Shown: one piece after another, positions 19,915 through 30,649 of the stretch
How the letters are laid out: each line of letters starts with the position of its first letter
Numbering within the stretch: position 1 is the stretch's first letter
From: Phaseolus vulgaris
Taxonomy: Eukaryota > Streptophyta > Magnoliopsida > Fabales > Fabaceae
Length of the DNA stretch: 64,000 bases
Assembly (NCBI RefSeq): GCF_000499845.2
Contig: NC_023759.2
Location: 21,906,716 to 21,970,715 of the forward strand
Direction of reading: 5' to 3'
Made by a program: the position numbers and the translations under genes
The notes under the pieces: generated by a model
What the model was told of the DNA's origin: nothing
What the model saw: the letters and a program-made list of their open reading frames with translations, nothing else
The model's database searches: none

Positions 19915-20711
19915 TGTACCGCCCTGGTAGTCGGAAGTGATGACGTGGCATCCAGCTACAGTATAGGCGTGTTGACAAGGCGCCAGGTTGGCAGAAGGGA
20001 AGGAAGTCGGGGGGCTCGTGAAGTCGCCAGTTATTAAGTTGGCGTGTTCCGATCTCCAGCATACCAAAATCGGCGATCACCGGGTTAAAGATGAAGTCGC
20101 CAGATGTAAACTCAGGCGACCTAGTGATTGGAGATCGCCAGAGCAAGCACATCGCCAGAGATGAAGGTGGTGCAGATTATGAAGGCGGCCGGCGAGACCA
20201 CAGGGAAGGTGTACGAAGGCACCCTAACTCGCCAATTCCAGTAGAGATCGCGCTCCCAAGTTAGCTATGCACTGGGCAGTACCATGCATAAGTAACTTAG
20301 CAAAATGAGAGAAGAAGCAGCGCCCAAGTCAAGGAGGCTCCAGATGAAGGCACGTGTACGACTAGATGCGAGCCACGTGTCCAAATCTGTAACTGCCAGG
20401 AGAGAGAAAGTAACCAGGTATATAAGAGTTCTCAACGAACTTTCTGAGGTACGCACGTTCAGATTATACTCTTTACGCTTGCGAGTTCTAGAGCTTACTG
20501 TGAGAGAGAATTTGCACGGTTCCTGTTCTCTTAGTATTTGGTGATTCGGTCACTGACTTGGGCGTTGGAGTGCGATCGGCCGCAGCGGCGCCGTTCTGTT
20601 CCTTTGCAGGTTCTTGAGGTGGATCTCGAAGAAGAACGGAGGTTTGAAGCGGTGCGCACGTCGATCCTTTGACGAGGCAGTTTCCAGCGTTCCGGTCAAC
20701 AGGCAGGACCA
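19915..20711 (+). repeat. 3' LTR of element B
   Basis: 797 bp, same length as the 5' LTR, no indel, about 11 substitutions (9 transitions, 2 transversions by my count). Followed by the CTTAT duplication at 20712-20716. Confidence 0.95.
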
Positions 20712-20721
20712 CTTATGAGTA

Positions 20722-21270
20722 TAATTATCAATATTAATATAATTAATAAAATAAAAATTAATAACATTATTCATATATTTAATATTATTATTATTATTAA
20801 TATTGTTAAATATTCTTAATATTATTAAATATTCTTAATATTATTAAATATTCTTAATATTATTAAATATTATTAATATTATTAAATATTATTAATATTA
20901 TTAAATATAATTAATATTATTAAATATTATTAATATTATTAAATATTATTAATATTATTAAATATTATTAATATTATTAATATTATTACATATTATTAAT
21001 ATTATTAAATATTATTACATATTATTAAATATTATTAATATTATTAAATACTATTAATATTATTAAATACTATTAATATTATTAAATACTATTAATACTA
21101 TTAAATATTATTAATATTATTAAATACTATTAATATTATTAAATATTATTAATATTATTAATATTATTAAATACTATTAATATTATTAAATATTATTAGA
21201 TATAATTAATATTATGAATTATGATTTTATAATTCTTCATATTATATTAATATTTTTAATATTATGTATA
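20722..21270. repeat. AT-rich array of AATATTATTAA-type units
   Basis: Nearly pure A/T made of TAATATTATTAAATATTATT units repeating at about 15-18 bp for over 500 bp. Confidence 0.85.
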
Positions 21271-21289
21271 TAATTATTATGAAAATAGG

Positions 21290-21500
21290 TGGTAGGTAAG
21301 AGAGATTCGTAAGTGATAGTTCGTAGGTAATAGTGATTCGTGGGTAATAGTTGGTAGGTAATAGAGATCCATAGGTAAAAGTTGGTAGGTAATAAGATTT
21401 GTGGGTAATAGTTGGTAGGTAATAGAGATTCGTAGGTAAAAGTTGGTAGGTAATAAGATCCGTGGGTAATAGTTGGTAGGTAATGCTGAATTTACCTACG
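21290..21500. repeat. About 60-bp GGTAGGTAAT repeats
   Basis: GTGGGTAATAGTTGGTAGGTAATAGAGAT followed by TCGTAGGTAAAAGTTGGTAGGTAATAAGAT is repeated about 3.5 times with half-unit internal similarity. Confidence 0.8.
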
Positions 21501-21604
21501 GATTCAGAATCTGTGGGTAATGTCCGTAGGTAATACTGAATTTACCTACGGACTCAGATCCGTGGATAAAAATCCGTAGATAATACAAATTTTTTTTGTA
21601 GTGA

Positions 21605-22021
21605 ACAAAAGAAGTGACCTTTATCCCCTCAAGACACACACTTCCTTTGATCCCCTCAAGAACACACAACACTTCTCAGCTATACACACAGAGTTTCTTT
21701 CAAAGGTACAAAGGATTACACTTATTATAAAACAAATCTGAAATCAATACAAGATAAAAATCCTATCTCACACTCTTTGATCAATGCAATCTCTAAGTAA
21801 TTCTCAACTTTTCAAAATCTCAATCTGTGAAAAACTCAAATTTGTTTTTCTGTATTAAATCAAAGTTGTTGTTTGTTACAAAATCTTAACAAACTATTCA
21901 TTGCATTCAAAGATTGGTCAAAGCATTAAAAACTGGAGCGTAAACAGTTAGAAAAACATTTAATGCTCAGTCAAAGCACAAAACAGTTTTATGTTATGGT
22001 CCCAAAACAAACAATCGGTTG
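21605..22021 (-). repeat. Copia 5' LTR, piece 2
   Basis: Middle of the LTR begun at 8299, up to the GGTTG target duplication of solo LTR C (22017-22021). AAAAGAAGTGACC...CCTCAAGACACACAC matches the order of the related LTR near 40780-40850. The sequence continues logically at 23212 (CAATCGGTTG|TTTCC). Confidence 0.7.
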
Positions 22022-23211
22022 TGATCCGATCGGTCATCGGTAGTCGATGACGTCAGCAGCAGAGAACCACGTGGACCACTCGCAGGGTGACACGTGGACC
22101 AGGTGGCAGAGAGGTCAGGGAGACGATCGCCAAGAGCGGTGATCGGTGGTCAGTAACCAAGTGACCACCGACAGATCAGGCGGCAGAGAGGTCGGGGGAC
22201 AGATCATCCAGAATGGTGATCGGTGGTCAGTAGCCAAGTGGCCACCAACAGACCAGTTCTCAGACTAACGCCTGAAGGCAGAACGCGAGAAGCAAATAAA
22301 CACTGATCAGTCATCGGGTGTATTGTCATCGGGGTCTCGTGTTACACGCAGTTAAACTGGGACTGAGGTTCCCAGCGAGAGCGTTACGCATGGATCTCGC
22401 ATGAGCACACCTCAGGGAATCATGCACGAGAGTGGCCTGAGGGAACTAGTAAACCAGACAGTGATTGGTGATTCCCTCAACCCATTACGTGCGTGACATC
22501 GTGAAGGGTAAGCTGTATACGCAGAGAGCAACGTCTGGTGAGTGTGCCTAGACCAGCCACACCCAACTTTCTCCTAAGAGTATGCGACTTACCCAGATGA
22601 GAGAAATATCCTAAGTTACTCTGCAAGGGCGTAACTTAGGCACACAAAGAGAAGCGCTAGAGCCCTTCCAGTAAGTGACACGTGTGTGGTTAGATGTGAG
22701 TTGCAGGCCTCCACGTGTCACCATCTGAGAGGGGTGCGGTCCAGACAAAATGCACTCCGTACCATTAAGGGTACAGACAGGCGCAGCCCAGCGCAGAGAC
22801 GCGCGGACACGCACAGACACCCACACTCTCTGATTTTGCAGGTACACTGTCTCTGAAAAGCATAACAGGGTTCTGACACATGCCAGAAAAGCATAACAGA
22901 ATTCTGTTATGCCCAGAAAACAGAGAGAGAGAGATAAAAAAGAAGGAATCAGGGAGAGAAAGGGGATACGAAAAACAGAGAGCAAGAGTTTTTCACACAC
23001 ACTACTAGTTTTCTCATTTGGTGGTTTTGTGGACTAACTTGATCGTCGGAGTGCAAACGGCCGCTAGAGGCGCCGTCTGTGTGTTTTGCAGGTCACGTTT
23101 GGAGATCCAAGAGAAGGTTCTGAGGGTGATTCTGTAGAAAACGCAGTCGCGTAGACGGGACAGAGTGTGCTACAGAGCGATTCCTCCACGTTCGAGTTGC
23201 CGGCAGGATCA
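22022..23211 (+). repeat. Solo LTR C of a Tat-type element (1190 bp)
   Basis: TGATCCGATCGG...GGCAGGATCA flanked by perfect GGTTG duplications (22017-22021 and 23212-23216). The 3' part has the Tat box CTAACTTGATCGTCGGAGTGC, CGGCCGC and GGCGCC (about 23034-23074). A solo LTR is the expected product of LTR-LTR recombination. The insertion lies inside a CAATCGGTTG palindrome of the Copia LTR. Confidence 0.88.
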
Positions 23212-23216
23212 GGTTG

Positions 23217-23703
23217 TTTCCACGAATCAATCGGTTGTTTTGGTTTGACAGCAAGTCAACCATCAAAAATAGTTTTCAACCTTTCTAAAAACACCTAAGT
23301 ATAAAACAATCGGTTGTTTCGATAAAACAACAGGTTGTTTTTCACTTAGTTTGAAAAACACATTTCAATTAAAAGGTTTGAGAGTGCTTATACTTTGGAT
23401 TCAATCAAGAGTGGATTTACATATAAATTCTACCCCAGATCCTATCTAAAGACAGCTCAGCAACAACAAGCACATCCAGTCTTTCATCAACCTTCAAAGG
23501 GTTTGGATTCTTCAAAGCTTGAACACACTTGGTTCAACAGCTCTGACTGTGGTTGTGTGAAAGGAAAAGAGGGTGAGTCTTCTTGGGTTATCAAGATCAC
23601 CTCTTTGTGGTTTTGTGTGTTTGTAATCTACGATTACTAGTGAAATACCCAGCGGTTGTTCTGAAAACTGGCCCGCATCTTTTTTAGGCCATTAATTCTA
23701 ACA
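23217..23703 (-). repeat. Copia 5' LTR, piece 3 (outer end)
   Basis: Final part of the Copia LTR, ending ATTCTAACA at 23703, the inverted counterpart of TGTTAGAAT at 8299. It contains three more CAATCGGTTG/CAACAGGTTG palindromes. The pieces total about 1.15 kb, a plausible Copia LTR length. Confidence 0.75.
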
Positions 23704-24916
23704 TTAAAAGTATAAATACATTAGAATATCTATAGTATAAAATATTAATTTAATTTGAAATATTTTAAAAGAACAAAAAAGACCTCAAAATAAATCAAAA
23801 AATATTTTAAAATATATAAAAAAAAACAGTAAATCGACTGTAAAAAAGATAATATATCATTAATAAAATTTGGAATATTGAAATAAAAAGTTGGTTTGTA
23901 TACAACCAAATTTTCACCTCTCAACGTTGTGTAGGTGGGAGGGGATGAACAAGGGAATAAAAGGTGTTGTAATAGTTGAAGAGAAGTACAGCTAAAACAA
24001 AATAACAACAATTCTATCCAAGCTTGAAAGCCCTTGGAATGTCCTTACAAATTATCTCAACACTTTATGGTATATTTCAGTAAATAAAGGGAAAAAAAGT
24101 TAATTAAATAAATAAAAATAAAAAAGTATATTAAAAAGAAGTCGCAGGCTGGAACTTCTGATAAGGGAAGATTAATTGAAATCATTTATTAAAGTTTTTT
24201 AAAATCATATTTGAGTTTATAATATTATAGAAATCAACACATTGGAGTGAGTTAATTCATGAGTGGCATGTGGCTGTCATTTTTTTCAAGAAGTTGGAAT
24301 GATTAATAGTAATAAGAATTGAGATTCTCGTTCTGATTTGGAATATTTATGTGTTTTAGCTGTCATGTGTCAATGCATTAATAATGTCATTGTCATTTTA
24401 TGGTGTTTTTCTTCTCTAGTTATTTCTTACAAATGCTAAATCTGATTTATCACAACTTCAACATCCTTTTATCCTTTACTTTAAAAATTTAAAAACTTGA
24501 AAAGTAAAATTATTTAAATTAGAAAAAATAAATGAAAAACGCTTTATAATGATACAAATCATGTGAGTTTTAATAAATTTATTTAATGAGTATTATTAGC
24601 TTTATATGATATCATATCAGTGAAAGAATACAAATTATGTGTAGACAAAGAAGTAAAAGTAGTAGTGTAGTGATAGATAAATTCAAGGATCTTATCGAAG
24701 CAAATTGGCATTCTTACGAGTAAACAACATTTCAACAAAAAAGTACTACAAAACTGAATCCAAGGTTTTGGATTTAACCATCAATAGTAGTTAGATAACC
24801 CTAACCAATACCTTCATTTCCTTTATAATTGTAAAAACATTATTAACGATTTAAATTATATAAAATAGTGTTATCAATTAGTTTCATATAACTAATACTG
24901 ATGGTTAATATCACTA
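23704..24916. other. Intergenic, AT-rich
   Basis: Between the Copia LTR and the MATE stop codon. No convincing gene or element seen; the last part is presumably the 3' untranslated region of the MATE gene. Confidence 0.6.
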
Positions 24917-27900
24917 CTAATTATTTGATGTAATTCTTTCAGGATCAGCACTCTCCTTCGACCACCTGTTAACTCGATGACGAGCTATAATTACCTGTGC
25001 AGTGACATAATGATTCATCCATCATGTGTATAATTACAAGTTCTTAGGAGACAATCTAGAATTAAGAATCATGAAGAGGTAATGAATCAAATACCTGGTC
25101 GTCCCAATTAGTTTTGTATGTTATTATAATTAACAGTAGAGTTTGGATAAATGTTCCAAACAACATTCCGATCCAAATACCCTACAAAAGATGAAATAAG
25201 TTTCGTTAAACAGATGAAACACCAATCAAATGCAGCATGAGAATGAGAACAATACCAACCTTGACTTGCAAATGGAGAATCTCACCAAGCACCATTCCAA
25301 CAGGAATACCTATGACATAATAACACCCTATGTTCACATATGCTACAGAGCTTTGCCACCCTGCTCCAATAGCCACTCCTGTTCAAATCACACAATTTCA
25401 AAGTTCAAGATCAACCTTTTCTAACTTTTGCTTTTCTGTCCGTTTTCAGTATTCAATTTTGATTTTTTTTTCATATGGGAATTCTAGTCTTAAACCAAAT
25501 GTTGATGAAGAGAACCTGAGAGTACAGGTTGAACACTGTTGAGGAGAATGGAGATTGCCAACAAAGGTGACAAGTCCGCAACAGCATTGGCCACTTCTTC
25601 ATTTGAGGTAAATATGTATGCAAGCTTTTCCCTTAAGAGTAAGAAAAATAAGAAGAGAAAGAATCCAATGGCTAACGATGTAAGCACTGACACGAGTATA
25701 GAGAACTTTGCAGCTTTGGAGCTTCCTTTCCCAAGCTCGTTTGCCACTCGAACACTGCAGATGAAGTTAATATTTCATGGTAAACAAACAACATAAGAAT
25801 AAAGAGTGTTTGATCAGAACACAAGAAAGAGGAAAGAATATGATTACCTTGCAGCAGCCATGAAACCAAGTGATATCATCATTTCCCATCCAGAAATATT
25901 GAGGCTGCAAAAAATGAAAATTGATCTTAAGAAATCAAAGAGAAAAGCTTTTTCAATAATCCTTTATTATTATACAAAATACATAGAAATAACTTAAATC
26001 CCATTCCCCATTTGATGAGTATTAGCGTATCACTCGTAATTTCGTGAATTCAAATGAAGTAAATAATGCTTAATAGAAAATGGATACCATATAGATAGAG
26101 CATCAATTTGGACCTCTGCATCATTCAAGTTGCCCGTTAGAAGAACCAATATTGTGTTGTACCACAGCTCAAGACTGTAAAACATTCCATAGCTTCAAAT
26201 TAGGAAGACATATAAATGTTTACGATTATTTTTTCAGGATAAATTGTCTGACAGAAATGTAGGAACTTTGTTTTGAAAAATAAAACCTAGCAATCATGGC
26301 ATTTGTAAAGAGCTTAACCCAGTAGTTCATAAGAAGAAAGCTCACCATAACATGACCCCAGATGAAAGGGAAAGCTTGACAACAGGCCAAAGATCTTTGA
26401 ATGCTAAAAATGATAAACCTTTCCATGTATCAGAGCACCAACCACAGGTGATAAATATTACTTGACCAATGTTGGGAATCCAGGATGCCAAAATTGTTGA
26501 AAGCATTGCACCAGGAATTCCCAGCTTGAAATTCATTGTCAAAAGCCAAGAGAGTGAAACATGAGTGATTAATGAGAAAGCTGCCAAGAATGCAATGATG
26601 GTATTCCTGCTTTGAGATTGCAGAAACGTTTGGGTAGTGAAGGAAACAATAAAAGAAAATAAGATTGGAATTGACCAAAGAGAAATGGTTTCCGCCACTT
26701 CTGCTATGTTCTCATCTTGACCCAGGAGCTTCAAAATTGGGCTCGTGAATAAGAACAACGGAAGAAGACAGAAAGCAGTTGAGAATAAAACTATCCATGA
26801 TCTTTGAAGATACACTCCCATCATATCAAATTCTTTTGCACCGAATGCTTGTCCACAAATTGTTGACAATGCACTCGCCATTCCTAACTGCAATAGCCAG
26901 TTAACACACACAAATAACTGAAGTTATTATCATAAAAATTTATTTTGTAATTGCCATAACAATAAGGTTCCAAAACATTTTTGTTGAATATATTGCATTT
27001 GCAGCCAAACTGTTGTTGGGGGAAACACGTGAATATTTGAATATTGTCATAGCAGGTGGTCGCAACCTTCTGCTCAAACTTTTTAATGTACTATAATCCC
27101 ATTTCAATAATTAATAATTAATCTACTTGTTTTCGTTACAACTCCTGACTGACTAATTATAATGGTTAAAATCATTAAGGTTGTGATTTGGATTCGGTGA
27201 AGATTTGACTAAGTCAATTTGAAATGATTTGAAAGAAAAAATAAAGAAATTGAGATTGTTTGAATTAAAGTAGGTTAGAGTGAATTTGTTAGAAAAGTTT
27301 ATTTAAAATGTATAAAATATAAATTTACAAATTTATTCTTATTTTTAAAAATATTTGAATAATATATATATATATATATATTTAAGTTATTTAAAATATT
27401 TGATGTAAAAAAAATATTTATTTTTATTGAATAATTTTATATTTATTATAAATATATTTTAGCCCATTTTCTACTTCATGAGTTATGACCTAGAAGACAT
27501 GGTTCCAGACGGGGATGATTTGGAGGTGATATTTGTTGTCACTATAGGGCGGAAGGTGCACAAAGTCTTAGTTGATCAGGGGAGCTCAATTGATGTAATG
27601 TTTTGGGGAACGTTCACTAACTTGCAGTTATCCCCTAACCAGTTGAGGCCATACGATGGATGTTTGGTCGACTTCGCGGGAGATCAGGTAGAAGTGTGAG
27701 GGTAGGTTGAGGATGACCTTCTCCGATAAAAGTGGACGATTACCATCAAATACATCATTGTTAACGCGTCTTCTTCTTACAACTTGTTTTAGGGGCAACC
27801 TTCCCTGAATAGTTTGGGTGGGTAGCCTCAACAACCCATATGAAGATGAAGCTGCCTTCTCCTGAAGGAGGGGTGATTACCATAAAGTCCGATCAGAAGA

Positions 27901-30535
27901 CGGCACGAAAATGCTACGAGAGTAGTTTGAAGAATCAAAGGAGAACTTACACAATCGTTATCCCGGCATGAGAGCCAGAATGTATTACGGAGGCAGATGT
28001 CGTCAATAAGAGATACATGGACCTACTGGAGAGGTTCAGGAAAGGGAGACGCAAGAGAACCTTTTGAAAAACGTGGCATAAAAGAAACAAAATGGACCAC
28101 CAGGATCCGCACTTGTCACAGCAGATGCGCTCACCCTCCCTACACTCTACGTTTTTTACATTACCCTCGTATCTTTTGCTCATGTTACACCCATTTTCTC
28201 TTAACTCTAAGACGTAAATGGGTGGTGTGATAAGAGACCTCTTTTAGAAGCTCTTTTTTGGTCGAGGGACACAATAAACCGTAATCCATTGCAAAAATAG
28301 CTAGAACAAAAGCATAAACACAAATAAGATACAAGCATAGTTCAAGCCAAGCAGAGAAGACGAATTGACAAGAAATCACAGTTCAGGTAATGTAATCGGT
28401 AAGATGAATAAATATCTGCCAGTAGAGATTAGTGGAGGAAAATACATGATATGATGATGGAGGAGAAAAAGTGCGAAAGAAAGAGAGGTTTTTAGAGCAC
28501 GAGAGTTCCGGGGAGAAGAGAGATTGCGTAGCAAGTAAATGAGGTAGACATGGATTTTTAATTGTTTGAAAGAAGGAGATGAAGTGTTAATGCTTCCTAG
28601 TCGTTGATGCGCATGCCACGTGGATGTCTTAGATTTAATGTGGTGAAATGTTTTGTCAAGAAACGCTTCGATAACGCACCTCACCTACCCACTAGGAAAA
28701 CGTCATGTTAGCCGCCAAATGCTGGTAAGCCTCTTCACCTAGTCGAACTTGACTCGAGCCTGGGGAACTTGTGTTTTGGACAGGAATGCTCGAGACCTCG
28801 GTCTAAACATTTAGGTATGATCAGCTCAGTTTTGGACCCAAAAGACGGGTCATGAGTTCGACCCAGATATTAGTGGTCAGCTCAAAAAAAAATAATTAAA
28901 AATAGAGAGAACATTCAAATTGGTTATAATATATATGCTAATTAAATTTAAATAAAAGTTGTTGGGAATAAAGTAGCAAACACCCAAGATTAAAGGTGGC
29001 CTACGAGTAGAGTATTTTTTTGTTGCTAGCACTCGAAAATAAATATGCACGTAAGCAAAATGTTTATCTATTATGATTATATGCTTTCTGTTCAGTATAT
29101 ACACTCATCAGATAAAGCTATTGGAGGGATATCTATAAAAAGGGGCTTGAGACCCGGGATAAAAGATACATTGTTTCTCCATACTTAAGACTGAAACAAA
29201 ATATTTATTTTATATGTTCTCACTGACTTGATCGTCGAAGTGTGATCAACAAGTAGAGTTCCCTTTATCCTAGTAGAGTACCAAGTACCTCGAAGGACTA
29301 ATTGGAGACAAGTCAGAAACAAAAATCGTTCCATTCGATCCAAAGATCAACGGACGAGAACAATTACTAAAATATTAATAAACATATAAATGATAATAAA
29401 AAAATATAAATAATAAATTTATAAAATAATAACAATAATTAAGAAATTATAATTAATAATTAATAACGATCAAAATAATTAAAAATAAAATTAAAATTAA
29501 TTTATATATATTTTGTAATTATTAAAAATTTACATAATACAATTAAAAAGTTAAAATTACTGTTAATTTATTTGTATAAATATTTAATAATATTATTAAT
29601 AAAAATAAATAATAATTAATAATAATAATAATAAATATAGTTATTTATATAATAATATTATTATTATTAATTATAAAAGTAAATATATAAATTAATTAAT
29701 TATTTTTATTATTCGTATATTTTTAAGGATAAAAATAAATTTATAAATTTACATTTTATTCATTTTAAAAAAAATAAATTTTTTTACACAATTCACAAAA
29801 TTAAAGAAACTTTAAAAATCTACTATAACATAGATCAATCTAAGAAGTGAATTAATAATATTCAATTTAACTTTTGTCTAAACTTATGCAAAAACAAAAG
29901 ATGGTTACTTACAATAAACTTCAGGTAAACTAAGAACATCTAAGAGTAGGCCCAGTAAATAAAATATAGAATTAGTTAAAATTCATTTTGAAATCAAAAC
30001 TGTTTTTTTCTTAATATTCAAAACGAACAGAGTGATTATGTTACTGAAATATTAATTAAGTATCCATGTAGAAAAAATAGATAATTAGTGGCAGAGACAA
30101 CATTTTATTTTGTTGTTTCATTTCCAAAATTAAGTACTTATGTGTAAAAGTATTCACTTCACACCTTCCCCTCTTTCTCTCTCCATCAAACATTTTTTCA
30201 TCTCCGTTTTTGAAAATTTGTACTTTCAACTTTCAAGATCTATATCCACAACAGTTAGAAGAAGATTTAACCAAAAAACGTACCAGAATACCATTGGCAA
30301 AGCGTATGAGAACAGTGAAAACAAGAGCAAAAGCAGCGAGTTCTCTTGAACCAATATGACCAACATAAGCCTGGCTTATAATAGTGACACCAAAGCTTGA
30401 AAACCTAGTGAATATGGCTGGTGCTGCCACTGTCCACATCAACTTGCTCTCTTCCCACACCTTGTTCACCAACGATGATTCCTCTTCTGATGTTTTCTCT
30501 TTGATGAGCAACTTCTCCTCTTGATCTCCCTCCAT
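24917..30535 (-). CDS. MATE efflux family transporter (DTX type), 8 exons
   Basis: A multidrug-and-toxin-extrusion cation antiporter, a 12-helix membrane protein that exports organic compounds in exchange for H+ or Na+ (family knowledge); the substrate cannot be told. Exons: 30284-30535, 26346-26887, 26088-26174, 25848-25904, 25516-25754, 25260-25378, 25095-25181, 24917-24994. All junctions are GT-AG, phases agree, and the sum is 1461 bp (486 aa), usual for the family. Conserved parts: [18 protein letters not shown] at the N-terminus, ANGILLGMASAL across junction 1, CGQAFGAKE (residues 95-103), [15 protein letters not shown] in exon 3, [16 protein letters not shown] in exon 5, and [20 protein letters not shown] in exon 6. 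ATG at 30533-30535 is the first in frame; stop TAG 24917-24919. No disruption is seen. Intron 1 (26888-30283) holds Tat element D. Resemblance is to the DTX21-29-like group, from memory. Confidence 0.93.
27470..29362 (+). mobile_element. Element D: deleted Tat-type Gypsy element in MATE intron 1
   Basis: 27478-27700 encodes the protease region ([20 protein letters not shown]), closely parallel to element B pol, followed by frame-broken sequence ([21 protein letters not shown], about 27872-27945). Then the rest of pol and the antisense gene are missing; 28180-28765 resembles the pre-LTR region (GCCACGTGGATG at about 28615). A purine-rich GGGGAACTTG precedes an LTR at 28772-29362. It sits opposite to the MATE transcript. 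No 5' LTR is seen. Confidence 0.75.
28772..29362 (+). repeat. LTR of element D (591 bp)
   Basis: TGTTTTGGACAGG...GACGAGAACA. It has the Tat box variant TGACTTGATCGTCGAAGTGTGATCAAC (about 29223-29250). It is nearest to solo LTR E (36008-36773), which shares GGTCAGCTC-type text and the ATCAACA box. Confidence 0.65.
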
Positions 30536-30594
30536 TTCTTTGGTTTGGTTCAAGAGCTAGTGTAAGGAAGAACAAAGCCAAAGCCAAGGAGAGA

Positions 30595-30646
30595 GTGAAT
30601 GAGTATAGCCTAGAACTTTTGGTTTTATATATAAAGTCTTCACGTG
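30595..30646 (-). promoter_or_regulatory. Core promoter of the MATE gene
   Basis: On the minus strand, CACGTG (30641-30646, a palindromic G-box) lies just upstream of TTTATATATAAAA (about 30623-30635). The TATA box is about 90 bp before the ATG, leaving a 5' untranslated region near 60 nt. A G-box suggests bHLH/bZIP control; this is inference. Confidence 0.65.
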
Positions 30647-30649
30647 ACT

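Larger units (their letters stand above)
8757..20711 (+). mobile_element. Element B: complete Tat-lineage Ty3/Gypsy LTR retrotransposon (11,955 bp)
   Basis: Two 797-bp LTRs (8757-9553 and 19915-20711), TG...CA ends, flanked by the perfect 5-bp duplication CTTAT (8752-8756, 20712-20716). Order: LTR, primer-binding region, gag, pol (protease, RT, RNase H, second RNase H, integrase), repeat-rich spacer, antisense gene, polypurine tract, LTR. The extra RNase H and the antisense gene are Tat-lineage traits (family knowledge). The LTRs differ at about 11 of 797 positions (1.4%, my count), so insertion is recent. Two defects are visible: a gag/pol frameshift near 10682 and a nonsense codon in the antisense gene at 18627-18629. 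Confidence 0.93.
20712..21604. mobile_element. Short-repeat DNA element, right part
   Basis: Continuation of the element interrupted by B. It has a long AT-only array (20722-21270), then GTAGGTAAT-type repeats (21290-21480) and inverted TTACCTACGGA units. It ends ATTTTTTTTGTAGTG, i.e. CACTACAAAAAAAAT on the other strand, a CACTA-like terminus. No transposase is seen. The matching left terminus is unclear, so the class is tentative. Confidence 0.45.
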
